DNA of 64,000 nt from an uncultured Bacteroidota bacterium (GTDB taxonomy: Bacteria; Bacteroidota; Bacteroidia; Flavobacteriales; Flavobacteriaceae): contig CACGZJ010000004.1 of assembly GCA_902577515.1 (NCBI GenBank), positions 1 to 64,000 of the forward strand, given 5' to 3'. The stretch's first letter is position 1. Each line of letters begins with the position of its first letter. The notes under the pieces are model-generated. The model did no database searches. It saw only the letters and a list, made by a program, of their open reading frames with translations, and had not been told where the DNA came from. Shown here piece after piece: positions 27,745 through 36,842 of the stretch. The position numbers and the translations under genes were made by a program.

Positions 27745-28173
27745 ATGACATTAAGAGTTATTAGATATAAAAATTATGGATGCACGATGACAGGTCCTGA
27801 CGACAGCAAGAGTGATTGGGAAAATAATTTTTATTGGTCTTTTTATGAGTTAAGTAATGGGAATATCATAAACCTCCATTACACACAAAACTTAAAAAAA
27901 AATAAATTTATCGATGATGAGTTTGATTTTTATTACACTAACTATGAGTTAAATAATGGTAAAAAAATAAGTTATAAATTCGGTGATGCTAAAGGACATG
28001 ATCTTAATTCAATGTCTAAAGAGTTTTTTCAGTGGTTTGAATCTAAACCTCCCTATCACCAGATAAAAGATCCTAAATATCCCACTAAAGAAGAAGAAAA
28101 ATGTATTAAAGATTTTTTTTTAAAACATGTAGAAATAAATAAAAAAACCAATACTATATATCTAAATAATTAG
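27745..28173 (+). CDS. hypothetical protein
   Basis: 142 residues; not recognised. It is polar, with no signal peptide or membrane segment. Aromatic and charged residues are common: WENNFYWSFYELSNGN and FYYTNYELNNGKK look like two related strand-turn repeats (each an aromatic stretch, YEL, then NGN/NGK). A predicted helix EEEKCIKDFFLKH closes the protein. It lies alone between tRNA-Ser and the restriction enzyme gene, converging on the latter with a 53-base gap. It may be accessory cargo. ATG start at 27745. Confidence 0.6.
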   Translation: MTLRVIRYKNYGCTMTGPDDSKSDWENNFYWSFYELSNGNIINLHYTQNLKKNKFIDDEFDFYYTNYELNNGKKISYKFGDAKGHDLNSMSKEFFQWFESKPPYHQIKDPKYPTKEEEKCIKDFFLKHVEINKKTNTIYLNN

Positions 28174-28226
28174 TGTGTGCTAAACTGAAATTAATAGATA
28201 ACTAAATTTTGATGATTTTCATTTAT

Positions 28227-29090
28227 CTAAATTATTTGTCCAAAATTTCTCATTTTATTTTCTATATCACTCCAATCTTTTTCAAAATGCTCCTTTGAGT
28301 CTTTGAACAATTTAATAACTACATCAGGATGTATTGGTTGATTTCTACTTTCACTTCTTTTTGACTTTCTTAAAACATAGATTTGGTCAATACGTGAATA
28401 TGCAGGGTCGACATCAAATGATACATCATAACTTTCAGTAACTATACAAAAAAATGAATATGGATTTCCAGATTTAATTTTTTCAGCTGTAGCAATACTT
28501 CCCTCTAACATAGTTTTGTCTATATAGGTTTTATTTTCAATTGAAATTATTGGGATATTTGTTTGAAAGACCTTGTTATCTATTTTTAATTCTAATGTTC
28601 TGTAAATTGCAAAGTCTTGGTCTTTTTGATTGATTCCAATTTGCGGTGAATTAATAAAATCTGCAATATTTTTTGCTTTGAAATACAAATTTGAATATGC
28701 TTTTGGACTTCCTAATTTTAAGACTTGATTAGCTTCATTGCCAATTTCATTTTTTTTCTCCTCCAAATAATCTCGGAAAAGGTAAAACATAAATTCTTCT
28801 AAAATAGTTGGTCTAAACTTAGATTGAGAAGTAAATTCACTATCATAATTATTGGACTCTAGCTTTTCATAATATGAATTCAAACATTCAACTCTATCCT
28901 TAATTATTTGATCATCATAGCCAATTAAATCATTGTTTATAGACTTAAATTCATTGTAATGAGGAATAACTTTTTCTAGAATATGAATTTTTGTTTTCGA
29001 ATTAATTTTGGCTAAAATATTTTTACCATGAATTAAATTCCCGTTTGAACTATTGTTTTGCTGTTTGAAGTTTTGAATTATATCACACAT
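28227..29090 (-). CDS. Bpu10I-like type II restriction endonuclease
   Basis: 287 residues. The segment IPIISIENKTYIDKTMLEGS (about residues 180-200) with the E-x-K of ENK, followed by ATAEKIKSGNPYSFFCIVTE, is the catalytic core I associate with Bpu10I/BbvCI-type enzymes (sites of the CCTNAGC class). Bpu10I itself is a heterodimer, whereas only one such gene is visible here, so a homodimer with a palindromic site, or a partner elsewhere, is possible. ATG at 29090 was chosen (overlap of 8 bases with the methyltransferase stop); a TTG at 29096 would add two residues. Paired with the C5 methyltransferase upstream it forms a restriction-modification system. Confidence 0.8.
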   Translation of the reverse strand: MCDIIQNFKQQNNSSNGNLIHGKNILAKINSKTKIHILEKVIPHYNEFKSINNDLIGYDDQIIKDRVECLNSYYEKLESNNYDSEFTSQSKFRPTILEEFMFYLFRDYLEEKKNEIGNEANQVLKLGSPKAYSNLYFKAKNIADFINSPQIGINQKDQDFAIYRTLELKIDNKVFQTNIPIISIENKTYIDKTMLEGSIATAEKIKSGNPYSFFCIVTESYDVSFDVDPAYSRIDQIYVLRKSKRSESRNQPIHPDVVIKLFKDSKEHFEKDWSDIENKMRNFGQII

Positions 29091-30198
29091 TGCCAATTTT
29101 TTTATATATCTCTTTAGCTATTGCTTTTGCTAACAATGGGGGCACAGCATTACCAATTTGCTGGTATTGACTTAATCCCTTTTCCCAACTCATTTTAGTG
29201 CGCATCCCTTTAAATTCAAAGCAATCTGGAAAAGATTGTAATCTCGCTCCCTCTCTGGCAGTAAAATTTCTGTGCAAATAGGGGTGAATAAAATTACTTT
29301 GAAAAGATGCTGCTATAGTTGGAGCAGGTTTGTTAGGATGAACTCTATAATTATTTTGTGAAAATTTTATTTTAGACTTCTGACTAGGATTACCTCTTGA
29401 TACCGATCCATGTTCTTCCCAGACGTCAACTAAGCTTTTACCGTTAGTAATAGCCTTGAACCTTTCAACTAATCTTTGTGTGTGCCTCATGGCTACGTGA
29501 TTATGAACGTTTTTAGAATCCAGCCTCATAAATTCTTGATACGAGTTAACAGGTTCCATAGAATAATTAACCTTATCGGCTCCTTCACCAGCACTAATTA
29601 TAGGTAAATCAGAAATTGCTTCTTCAACTGAAATATAGGTTTTTACTGTAGGCTTGGGAAACTCGACTTTAAGACCAATTTTTTTTAAATAACCGATTAC
29701 AAAAACCCTCTCTCTATTTTGTGGAACTCCAAAGTCAGAAGCTTTTAAAATTTTGTATTCAGAATTATATCCAATATCCTCGAAGCTTTTTAAAATAACT
29801 TTGATTACATTGCCATTTTTCATTGACAAAAGACCCTTAACATTTTCCATTACGAATGCTTTAGGCTTATACCAGTTGACCACTTTTAAAAATTCATAGA
29901 ATAGCTTGTTTCGAGGATCGTCTTTTATTTTATTTCTTTTTTTATTTGCTAAACTAAAACCCTGACAAGGTGGTCCTCCAATAACAACATCAACTTTTTT
30001 ATTTTGTAATAATTTATCAATATCACTTTTCAGAACTTCTTTTAAATCTTTATTGATAAAAGGAACATTTGGAAAATTAAAAACGTATGTTTCTTTAGCA
30101 TTTATATCAATATCTGTTGCTAATACGGTATTAAATCCACCCCACTCAAACCCTAATGACATTCCTCCACAACCAGAAAACAAATCTAAAACATTCAT
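29083..30198 (-). CDS. DNA (cytosine-5-)-methyltransferase
   Basis: 371 residues. All main C5 methyltransferase motifs can be read: motif I LDLFSGCGGMSLGFEWGG, motif IV GGPPCQGFS with catalytic Cys78, motif VI ENVKGLLSM, motif VIII QNRERVFVIGY and motif X near QQIGNAVPPLLAKAIA. It transfers methyl from SAM to a cytosine in the site cut by the neighbouring enzyme, protecting the host. The methyltransferase is transcribed first, which lets protection be established before the nuclease. Target specificity cannot be read directly. Confidence 0.95.
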   Translation of the reverse strand: MNVLDLFSGCGGMSLGFEWGGFNTVLATDIDINAKETYVFNFPNVPFINKDLKEVLKSDIDKLLQNKKVDVVIGGPPCQGFSLANKKRNKIKDDPRNKLFYEFLKVVNWYKPKAFVMENVKGLLSMKNGNVIKVILKSFEDIGYNSEYKILKASDFGVPQNRERVFVIGYLKKIGLKVEFPKPTVKTYISVEEAISDLPIISAGEGADKVNYSMEPVNSYQEFMRLDSKNVHNHVAMRHTQRLVERFKAITNGKSLVDVWEEHGSVSRGNPSQKSKIKFSQNNYRVHPNKPAPTIAASFQSNFIHPYLHRNFTAREGARLQSFPDCFEFKGMRTKMSWEKGLSQYQQIGNAVPPLLAKAIAKEIYKKIGNV

Positions 30199-30311
30199 TG
30201 AACTAAAGATATTATTTCAAAATACCCAATTAAATTAATCTTTATTTTTTTGTTTTATTCAAACAATTTTAAATTTATTGTAATAGGTCAATGTTCATAT
30301 ACTTTTGATTT

Positions 30312-31709
30312 TTAACTAACTATTTGAAGTGGTCTAGTTTTTATCCATCTACCTCTAGTAAAATCAGGAAATTTTTGAGGCATCCCTCCTTGGGTGACTG
30401 ATGCCTCACTTAAAGGCGACACTGCACTCCAAAAACAACCCTCATAAACATTTTGGTCTAATGGTAATCCATCTCTTAAACATTCGACCATTCTGTATCG
30501 CATCATAAAATCCATTCCTCCATGACCTCCCATTTTTTTTGCTATAGCACCTAATCTTTTATATAAAGGGTGTTCATGTTCTTGGAAGAATTCCTCTAAT
30601 TGATCTCCTTCAGCCCAACTATTGGAATTCTTTGTTACTCCTTTAACTCCATCATTTAATGCAATTCTAGTTGGATATCCTGCAAGTGTACCTTTTGTTC
30701 CCTGAATAAGATTTAATCTTGAATATGGTCTAGGACTAGTTTCATCCCACTGAACCATAATTGTCCTTCCTAAATTAGTTTTAATGATTGATGTATTCAA
30801 GTCTCCACCTTTAAAATCTATGTTATTCCATGTGTTTCCCTCTGGAAAATTTTCTTTAGCATATTCATTCCTTCCAATAGCTGGTGTAGAGTAGGATATT
30901 ATTGTATTGAATTGATCATCAGTTCGGGATAGATTCATATACTGTGCTACAGGACCAAGTCCATGAGTAGGATATAAGTTTCCATTTCTTTTTGCAAGGT
31001 GATATGGACGCCATACACCCTCACCACTTTTTTCATTTTTCATTTGATAACGAAGATCATGAATGTAAGCAGCTTCTCCATGCAATAAATCTCCAATAAC
31101 TCCTTTTCTACATAGATTAAGATAAAGAAGCTCTTCTCTTCCATAATTAACATTCTCCATCATCATACAATGCTTTTGAGTTTGCTCTGAAGTATTAATA
31201 ATTTCCCACATTTCTTTAACAGTGACTGCAATAGGAACTTCTACAAAGGAATGTGCACCATGTTTCATTGATTCAATAGCCATTTTTGCATGATTTTTCC
31301 AATTAGTTGCAATAATTACAACATCAGGCCTAACCTCCTTTAGCATTTTTTTCCATTTATTTTCATCTCCAAAATATCTAGCGATATTCTGATGCCTACC
31401 CTCATCTATTTCAACACATGATGAAACTGACCGATCTACTAGGTCTTCATGTAGATCTGATATTGCAACAATCTCGGTTCCATATATTGAAGCAAGTTGT
31501 ACAGTGTGTCCATGACCTCGACCTCCAACACCTATAATTGCAATACGAATTTTTTCAAGTTTAGGGGCTGCAAAATCACCCATGTAGGATGAGTTTGAAG
31601 GTATATTGTTATTAGGATTTTCATTTTCAATAAACCCAGTTGAAATTGAAATTGCAGCAGAAGATAAAGCTGTTGTTGATAAAAACTTTCTTCTATCAAA
31701 TTTTTTCAT
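30312..31709 (-). CDS. GH109-like Gfo/Idh/MocA oxidoreductase, Tat-exported
   Basis: 465 residues. The N-terminus has a twin-arginine signal, DRRKFLSTTALS, so it is exported folded. The NAD-binding motif is IGVGGRGHGH, and EVPIAVTV with the RNGNLYPTHGLGPVAQ segment match glycoside hydrolase family 109 (alpha-N-acetylgalactosaminidases that use NAD transiently). It is divergent from the GH3 beta-glucosidase with 113 bases between. Both may act on extracellular glycans. No SusC/SusD pair is near. The substrate is inferred. Confidence 0.87.
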   Translation of the reverse strand: MKKFDRRKFLSTTALSSAAISISTGFIENENPNNNIPSNSSYMGDFAAPKLEKIRIAIIGVGGRGHGHTVQLASIYGTEIVAISDLHEDLVDRSVSSCVEIDEGRHQNIARYFGDENKWKKMLKEVRPDVVIIATNWKNHAKMAIESMKHGAHSFVEVPIAVTVKEMWEIINTSEQTQKHCMMMENVNYGREELLYLNLCRKGVIGDLLHGEAAYIHDLRYQMKNEKSGEGVWRPYHLAKRNGNLYPTHGLGPVAQYMNLSRTDDQFNTIISYSTPAIGRNEYAKENFPEGNTWNNIDFKGGDLNTSIIKTNLGRTIMVQWDETSPRPYSRLNLIQGTKGTLAGYPTRIALNDGVKGVTKNSNSWAEGDQLEEFFQEHEHPLYKRLGAIAKKMGGHGGMDFMMRYRMVECLRDGLPLDQNVYEGCFWSAVSPLSEASVTQGGMPQKFPDFTRGRWIKTRPLQIVS

Positions 31710-31822
31710 ATCTAAATTTATGCAAACATTTTGAAATACTTTTTAATTTTTGCGATTTTTGAGTATTAACAAATTCTTATATTTACTTTCTACAAAATTA
31801 CTATAACAGACAAAAATTTAAA

Positions 31823-34282
31823 ATGCAATATATAAGATTAAAAGGTACCTTAATAGTATGCCTTTTATTAGTTATAAACCTTTTTTTAGGCTGCGATAGA
31901 ATGAATTCCAATAATATATGGACTAGTATTGAGCCTTTACCTCTCGATCCAGATATTGAAAATAAAATTGACGAAATACTTCCTAAGCTCACCTTAGAGC
32001 AAAAAGTAGGTCAAGTAATTCAGGGTGATAGTGATCATGTCTCACCAGAAGATGTTAAAAAGTATAGGCTTGGTTCTGTTCTTAGTGGAGGAAATTCTGC
32101 TCCAGGGTCATTACCATATGCTGAAACAAAATCTTGGCTTGAAATGGCTGATAAATATTTTAGTGCTTCAATTCAAGATGATGATGTTGAAATAGCTATA
32201 CCAATTATTTGGGGAATAGATGCTGTACATGGACATGCAAATTTAAAGGGGGCTATTATTTTTCCTCATAATATTGGTCTAGGTGCAACTAATAATCCTG
32301 ATCTTATAGAAAAAATAGCAAATATAACTGCTCATGAACTAACTGTTTCAGGACATGATTGGACATTTGCTCCAACACTTGCAGTTCCAAAAGATATAAG
32401 GTGGGGTAGAAGCTATGAAGGTTTTTCCGAAGATCCTGAAATTGTGAGGTCATATGGAGATAGAATCGTAATTGGTTTACAAGGTCTTTTTGGCTCTAAT
32501 AAATTTATGGGAGACGGTAAAGTAATTTCTAGTGCTAAACATTTTCTTGCTGATGGAGCAACTGTTAATGGTGTTGATCAAGGTGACGCAATAATTAGTG
32601 AAAAAGAATTAAGTAAAGTTCATGCTGCAGGCTATTACAGCTCAATTCCTGCCGGTGTTCAAACTGTAATGGCTTCTTTCTCTAGTTGGAAGGGCAGAAA
32701 ACTACATGGAGATAAAGAGCTTTTAACTGATATCCTAAAAGGAAAGATGGGTTTCAATGGTTTCATAGTTGGAGATTGGAATGGACATGGCCAAGTGCCA
32801 GGATGTATAAACACCGATTGTCCACAGTCTTTAAATGCTGGTTTAGATATGTATATGGCTCCAGATAGCTGGAAAGGATTATATGAAAGTACTTTGCAAC
32901 ATGTGAAAGACGGTACTATATCCATGGAGAGATTGAATGATGCTGTTAGGCGAATTTTAAGAGTCAAACTTGCATCTGGAATTTTTGAAAAAGGACTTCC
33001 AAGTTCAAGATTCAATGCAGGTGATGAAAATCAATTGGCTCTGCCTGAAAATAGAGAAATTGCAAGACAAGCTGTACGAGAATCTATGGTTCTTCTTAAA
33101 AATAATAATCAAACCTTACCAATAGACCCATCAAAAAATATTTTGGTAATTGGAGATGGAGCAAAAAGAATTTCAAAGGCAACCGGCGGGTGGACTCTCT
33201 CATGGCAAGGTAATAATCATACAAATGAAGAATTTCCCAATGCTACTTCAATCTTTGAAGGAATAGAAGAGACTATTAATAAATCAGGTGGAAAGTTGTT
33301 TTTTAGTGAAGATGGAAATTTTAATGGAGATGTTGATATTGTTATAGCTGTATATGGTGAAGATCCTTATGCAGAGTTTCAAGGTGATAGACAAAATCTT
33401 GATTTTATTTCAAATGTATTTGATACTAATATTTTAGAAAATTTTAAAAATCAAGAAATTCCAGTTGTCTCTGTTTTTCTTTCAGGTCGACCAATGTGGA
33501 CTAATCCTGAAATGAATAACTCAGATTCATTTATAGCAGCATGGCTTCCAGGAAGTGAGGGTGGCGGAATTTCAGATTTACTATTTAGAGTAGACCCATC
33601 ATATAATTTTACCGGTAGATTATCTTTTAGTTGGCCTACTAATGCAAAAGTTTCTAATAATAATGAAAAACTATTTGAATTAGGCTATGGTTTAAGTTAT
33701 GAAAGTAACTCATATATTGATCTTTTATCAGAAAATTCTGGACTTGAAAATTCAGACCTTGTATCAACAGGACAATTTTTTACTAAGGGTGCTGTAGTGC
33801 CTCCCTGGAAATTATTTTTGATTTCAGGAGATCTTGAAAAGCAAATTGCGAGTTTCCCTACATCTGTTGGTGGCTTAATTATAAGTAAGACTGATCACTT
33901 AGCTCAAGAAGATGCATTAAGAATTAATTGGACATCAGGAGATGAGACAAGATATTCACCTTCTGAAGATGGTGATTATTTTAGAATTTCTACAGATCAA
34001 CCAGATAATATGATACGACAATCTAATGGAGCGATGAAGCTTGCTTTTAATGCAAAATCGTTTTCAGCTTCTAATGAAAAAATTCAAATTGGACAATGTG
34101 ATATTACCTTAGATTGTAATCAAACGCTTGAAATTGAAATTAATAATGAATGGACTGAATACATGATTAGCCTCAAAGATTTTGAAAGTCTGGGCATTGA
34201 TATGTCCAGCATAACATCTTCGATTATAATAAAAGCTAACTCTGGAGTTGATATAGGAATAAGTAATATACGTCTTGAATAA
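31823..34282 (+). CDS. glycoside hydrolase family 3 beta-glucosidase lipoprotein
   Basis: 819 residues. A signal peptide ends in the lipobox LFLGC, so it is probably anchored at the cell surface or in the periplasm. The GH3 catalytic domain shows WGIDAVHGH, IRWGRSYEGFSEDPE and the nucleophile Asp318 in VGDWNGHG; a second alpha/beta sandwich domain follows. Residues after about 650 form an extra C-terminal module, as in ExoP-type exo-beta-glucanases from marine bacteria, perhaps for carbohydrate binding. It removes glucose from beta-glucans; laminarin use is an inference from family and habitat. Confidence 0.92.
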   Translation: MQYIRLKGTLIVCLLLVINLFLGCDRMNSNNIWTSIEPLPLDPDIENKIDEILPKLTLEQKVGQVIQGDSDHVSPEDVKKYRLGSVLSGGNSAPGSLPYAETKSWLEMADKYFSASIQDDDVEIAIPIIWGIDAVHGHANLKGAIIFPHNIGLGATNNPDLIEKIANITAHELTVSGHDWTFAPTLAVPKDIRWGRSYEGFSEDPEIVRSYGDRIVIGLQGLFGSNKFMGDGKVISSAKHFLADGATVNGVDQGDAIISEKELSKVHAAGYYSSIPAGVQTVMASFSSWKGRKLHGDKELLTDILKGKMGFNGFIVGDWNGHGQVPGCINTDCPQSLNAGLDMYMAPDSWKGLYESTLQHVKDGTISMERLNDAVRRILRVKLASGIFEKGLPSSRFNAGDENQLALPENREIARQAVRESMVLLKNNNQTLPIDPSKNILVIGDGAKRISKATGGWTLSWQGNNHTNEEFPNATSIFEGIEETINKSGGKLFFSEDGNFNGDVDIVIAVYGEDPYAEFQGDRQNLDFISNVFDTNILENFKNQEIPVVSVFLSGRPMWTNPEMNNSDSFIAAWLPGSEGGGISDLLFRVDPSYNFTGRLSFSWPTNAKVSNNNEKLFELGYGLSYESNSYIDLLSENSGLENSDLVSTGQFFTKGAVVPPWKLFLISGDLEKQIASFPTSVGGLIISKTDHLAQEDALRINWTSGDETRYSPSEDGDYFRISTDQPDNMIRQSNGAMKLAFNAKSFSASNEKIQIGQCDITLDCNQTLEIEINNEWTEYMISLKDFESLGIDMSSITSSIIIKANSGVDIGISNIRLE

Positions 34283-34337
34283 TTTGATATTAGATTTTAC
34301 AAAATAAAATTTATTAACTTGACAAAAAACCTTACAC

Positions 34338-35345
34338 ATGTATAACTCAAGAATCTCTGGACTAGGAATGTATGTTCCAGAAAATATTGTCTCAAATGAC
34401 GATCTATCAAAAATAATGGATACGTCAAATGAATGGATAATTGAAAGAACCGGTATACATGAAAGAAGACATATCAAAAAGGGTGATGGTAATTCAACCG
34501 TTGTCATGGGTGTTAAAGCTGCTAAAATTGCTATAGAAAGAGCAGGCATTGATAAAAATGATATTGACTTAATTCTATTCGCTACTTTAAGTCCAGACTA
34601 TTATTTCCCTGGAAGTGGAGTTCTTGCCCAGGAAGAGCTTGATATCCCTACTTGTCCTGCTATGGATATAAGAAATCAATGTTCAGGATTCATTTATGCC
34701 ATTTCAACTGCTGATCAATTTATTAAATCAGGTATGTATAAAAATATCCTTGTAATTGGTTCAGAAAATCATTCAGGAGGATTAGACTTTACAACAAGAG
34801 GAAGAGGTGTAAGTGTAATTTTTGGAGATGGTGCAGGCGCTGCTGTTGTCACTAGGGAAGAAGATCTTTCAAAAGGAATTCTCTCATCTCACCTTCATTC
34901 AGAAGGAAAGCATGCAGAAGAACTCTCATTAATAGGTCCTAGTACAAATAGGTGGGTTCCAGAAATTTTAGAAGCAAATGATCCTGATGATATATCTTAC
35001 TACCCATATATGAATGGCCAGTTAGTTTTTAAAAATGCAGTGGTTAGATTTTCAGAGGTCATAATGGAGGGATTAAATCATAATGATATTAAGCCTGATC
35101 AAATAGATATGCTAATCCCTCATCAGGCAAACCTAAGAATATCTCAATTTGTTCAAAAAAAGTTTGGTTTATCAGATGATCAAGTTTATAATAATATTCA
35201 AAAATATGGTAACACTACTGCTGGATCAATACCTATTGCATTAACAGAGGCATGGCAGGAAGGAAAAATAAAATCAGGAGATATAATTGTTCTTGCAGCT
35301 TTTGGAAGTGGTTTTACATGGGGTAGTACAATTATTAAATGGTAA
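34338..35345 (+). CDS. fabH: 3-oxoacyl-ACP synthase III family protein
   Basis: 335 residues of the thiolase-fold condensing enzymes. The catalytic triad is Cys115 (RNQCSGFIY), His in PHQANLRI and Asn in YGNTTAGSIP. FabH starts fatty acid synthesis from acetyl-CoA and malonyl-ACP. Flavobacteria often hold several FabH-like genes, some for other condensations, so the exact role is open. It lies between a glucosidase and a PqaA-like gene, with 55 and 20 bases around it, and may be co-transcribed with the latter. It is not next to plsX or rpmF, where the housekeeping fabH usually lies. Confidence 0.85.
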   Translation: MYNSRISGLGMYVPENIVSNDDLSKIMDTSNEWIIERTGIHERRHIKKGDGNSTVVMGVKAAKIAIERAGIDKNDIDLILFATLSPDYYFPGSGVLAQEELDIPTCPAMDIRNQCSGFIYAISTADQFIKSGMYKNILVIGSENHSGGLDFTTRGRGVSVIFGDGAGAAVVTREEDLSKGILSSHLHSEGKHAEELSLIGPSTNRWVPEILEANDPDDISYYPYMNGQLVFKNAVVRFSEVIMEGLNHNDIKPDQIDMLIPHQANLRISQFVQKKFGLSDDQVYNNIQKYGNTTAGSIPIALTEAWQEGKIKSGDIIVLAAFGSGFTWGSTIIKW

Positions 35346-35365
35346 TAAAATTTAAATTATAAACA

Positions 35366-36766
35366 ATGTCAATTAAAAAAATATTCATTGTCTTTATAGT
35401 GGCAGCAATATACTTCACGCTCAATTTTACATTTTTATCTAATGAAGGTTATACATCTATGGAAGACTATATTGAATCAACTAAAGATGAATTTAGCTAT
35501 GAAATTGAAGAAATAATATATAAAGATGAATGGACTGGTTATCATATTAAAATGATTTCAGGGGAATGGCTTGATATCAAAAAAGTTAGTGAAGTTAATT
35601 GGTGGCATCATGTAGATATTATAATTCCTAAAGAAATTAAGACTTCTTCAGGTATAATGTTTATTGATAATGGAGTGAGTTCTGAAAACTATTTTAGATT
35701 GGATGATGAAGTGATTAATTATTCTAATAAATTAGGTGCTATTATTGTAAATGTTAGTAATATACCATTCCAACCAGTTAATTTTTTAGAATCTAATCAA
35801 GAGTCTTTCTTGGAAGACGATCTAATTGCTTTCTCTTGGAATAAATTTTTAAAATCTGGAGGCTCAAAGAAAGATTTAGAGTGGCTACCAAGACTACCAA
35901 TGACAAGAGCAGTTGTAAGATCAATGGATTTAGCTCAGGAAATAGCTATCCAAAATAATATTCAGCTTGATAATTTTGTTGTTTCAGGAGCTTCTAAAAG
36001 AGGATGGACTGCATGGACAACAGCTGCAGTAGATAAAAGAATAGTAGGTGTTGTGCCTATGGTAATAGATTTGTTAAATGTTATTCCTTCTTTTGAAAAT
36101 CATTATAGAAGTTATGGAGAATTTTCTCTAGCAGTTCAAGAATATGTAAATTATGAAATACCGGATTGGATGCAAACTGATGAATTTAAAAGCTTATTAG
36201 AATATGTAGAGCCATATTCATTTAAAGAAAGTTTCACAATGCCTAAATATATTATAAACGCTGGATCTGACGAGTTTTTTTCAACTGATTCCTGGCAGTA
36301 TTATTATGATGAACTTCCAGGAGATAAATTATTAAGATATGTTCCTAATAGAAATCATTCTCTAGATGGTAGATATTTGAATGATGATCTTGTTTCATAC
36401 TTTAATAGAATAGCTAATGATATTGAAATGCCTGAGCTTATTTGGAAACTTAATGAAGATTATCTCGAAGCAACAATTGATTATGATGGTGACTATAGTG
36501 TATCATTATGGGTTGCTGAAAATTCTGATGGAAGAGATTTTAGATTATGGATGGAAGGTGAATTATGGTTTCAATCACCAATCATAAAATCTAAAGATGG
36601 TAATTACAGAGTTGAAATTAAAGCAGAAGAAAATAAATACAAAGCTGTTATGCTTGAGTTCATTATTGATCCAAATTCTGAATTTCCATTAACTATTTCA
36701 ACTGGACCTTATGTTATTCCAGAAACATATCCATTTCAAAAATACAAGCCAAAAAAACCTAATTAA
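35366..36766 (+). CDS. PhoPQ-activated pathogenicity-related (PqaA)-like alpha/beta hydrolase
   Basis: 466 residues. A hydrophobic N-terminal stretch (residues 5-24) suggests export or a membrane anchor. The family signature SGASKRGWTAWTTAAVD (nucleophile Ser in GASKRG) is at about residues 208-224; acidic and His residues of the triad are plausibly in NAGSDEFFS and NRNHSLDG. The family was named from Salmonella but is widespread in Bacteroidota and Dictyostelium with no settled substrate. ATG start; 76 bases from exbB. Confidence 0.85.
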   Translation: MSIKKIFIVFIVAAIYFTLNFTFLSNEGYTSMEDYIESTKDEFSYEIEEIIYKDEWTGYHIKMISGEWLDIKKVSEVNWWHHVDIIIPKEIKTSSGIMFIDNGVSSENYFRLDDEVINYSNKLGAIIVNVSNIPFQPVNFLESNQESFLEDDLIAFSWNKFLKSGGSKKDLEWLPRLPMTRAVVRSMDLAQEIAIQNNIQLDNFVVSGASKRGWTAWTTAAVDKRIVGVVPMVIDLLNVIPSFENHYRSYGEFSLAVQEYVNYEIPDWMQTDEFKSLLEYVEPYSFKESFTMPKYIINAGSDEFFSTDSWQYYYDELPGDKLLRYVPNRNHSLDGRYLNDDLVSYFNRIANDIEMPELIWKLNEDYLEATIDYDGDYSVSLWVAENSDGRDFRLWMEGELWFQSPIIKSKDGNYRVEIKAEENKYKAVMLEFIIDPNSEFPLTISTGPYVIPETYPFQKYKPKKPN

Positions 36767-36782
36767 TCACTCTCAAAAAAAA

Positions 36783-36813
36783 TTTGAATCGTATAATAAT
36801 TTTTATATCTTTC
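36783..36813 (+). promoter_or_regulatory. promoter of the exbB operon
   Basis: TTTG at 36783-36786, 19-base spacer, then TATCTTTC at 36806-36813. Only the last base departs from TAnnTTTG. Transcription would start near 36820, leaving a leader of about 23 bases before the ATG at 36843. Confidence 0.55.
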
Positions 36814-36842
36814 GATTCTCAATTATTGAAAATATTAGAAAA

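Noticed and set aside
27593-30311. attachment-site repeat marking an integrated element at tRNA-Ser
   Set aside because: I looked for a copy of the tRNA 3' end in the gaps up to 30311 and saw none, and there is no integrase.
32659-33015. 118-codon minus-strand frame inside the beta-glucosidase
   Set aside because: Fully within the catalytic domain of a well-supported gene; no start signal or motif.
34109-34549. 146-codon open frame on the minus strand
   Set aside because: It lies across the end of the GH3 glucosidase and the start of fabH, both with clear family motifs; its peptide resembles no protein and is a by-product of codon bias.
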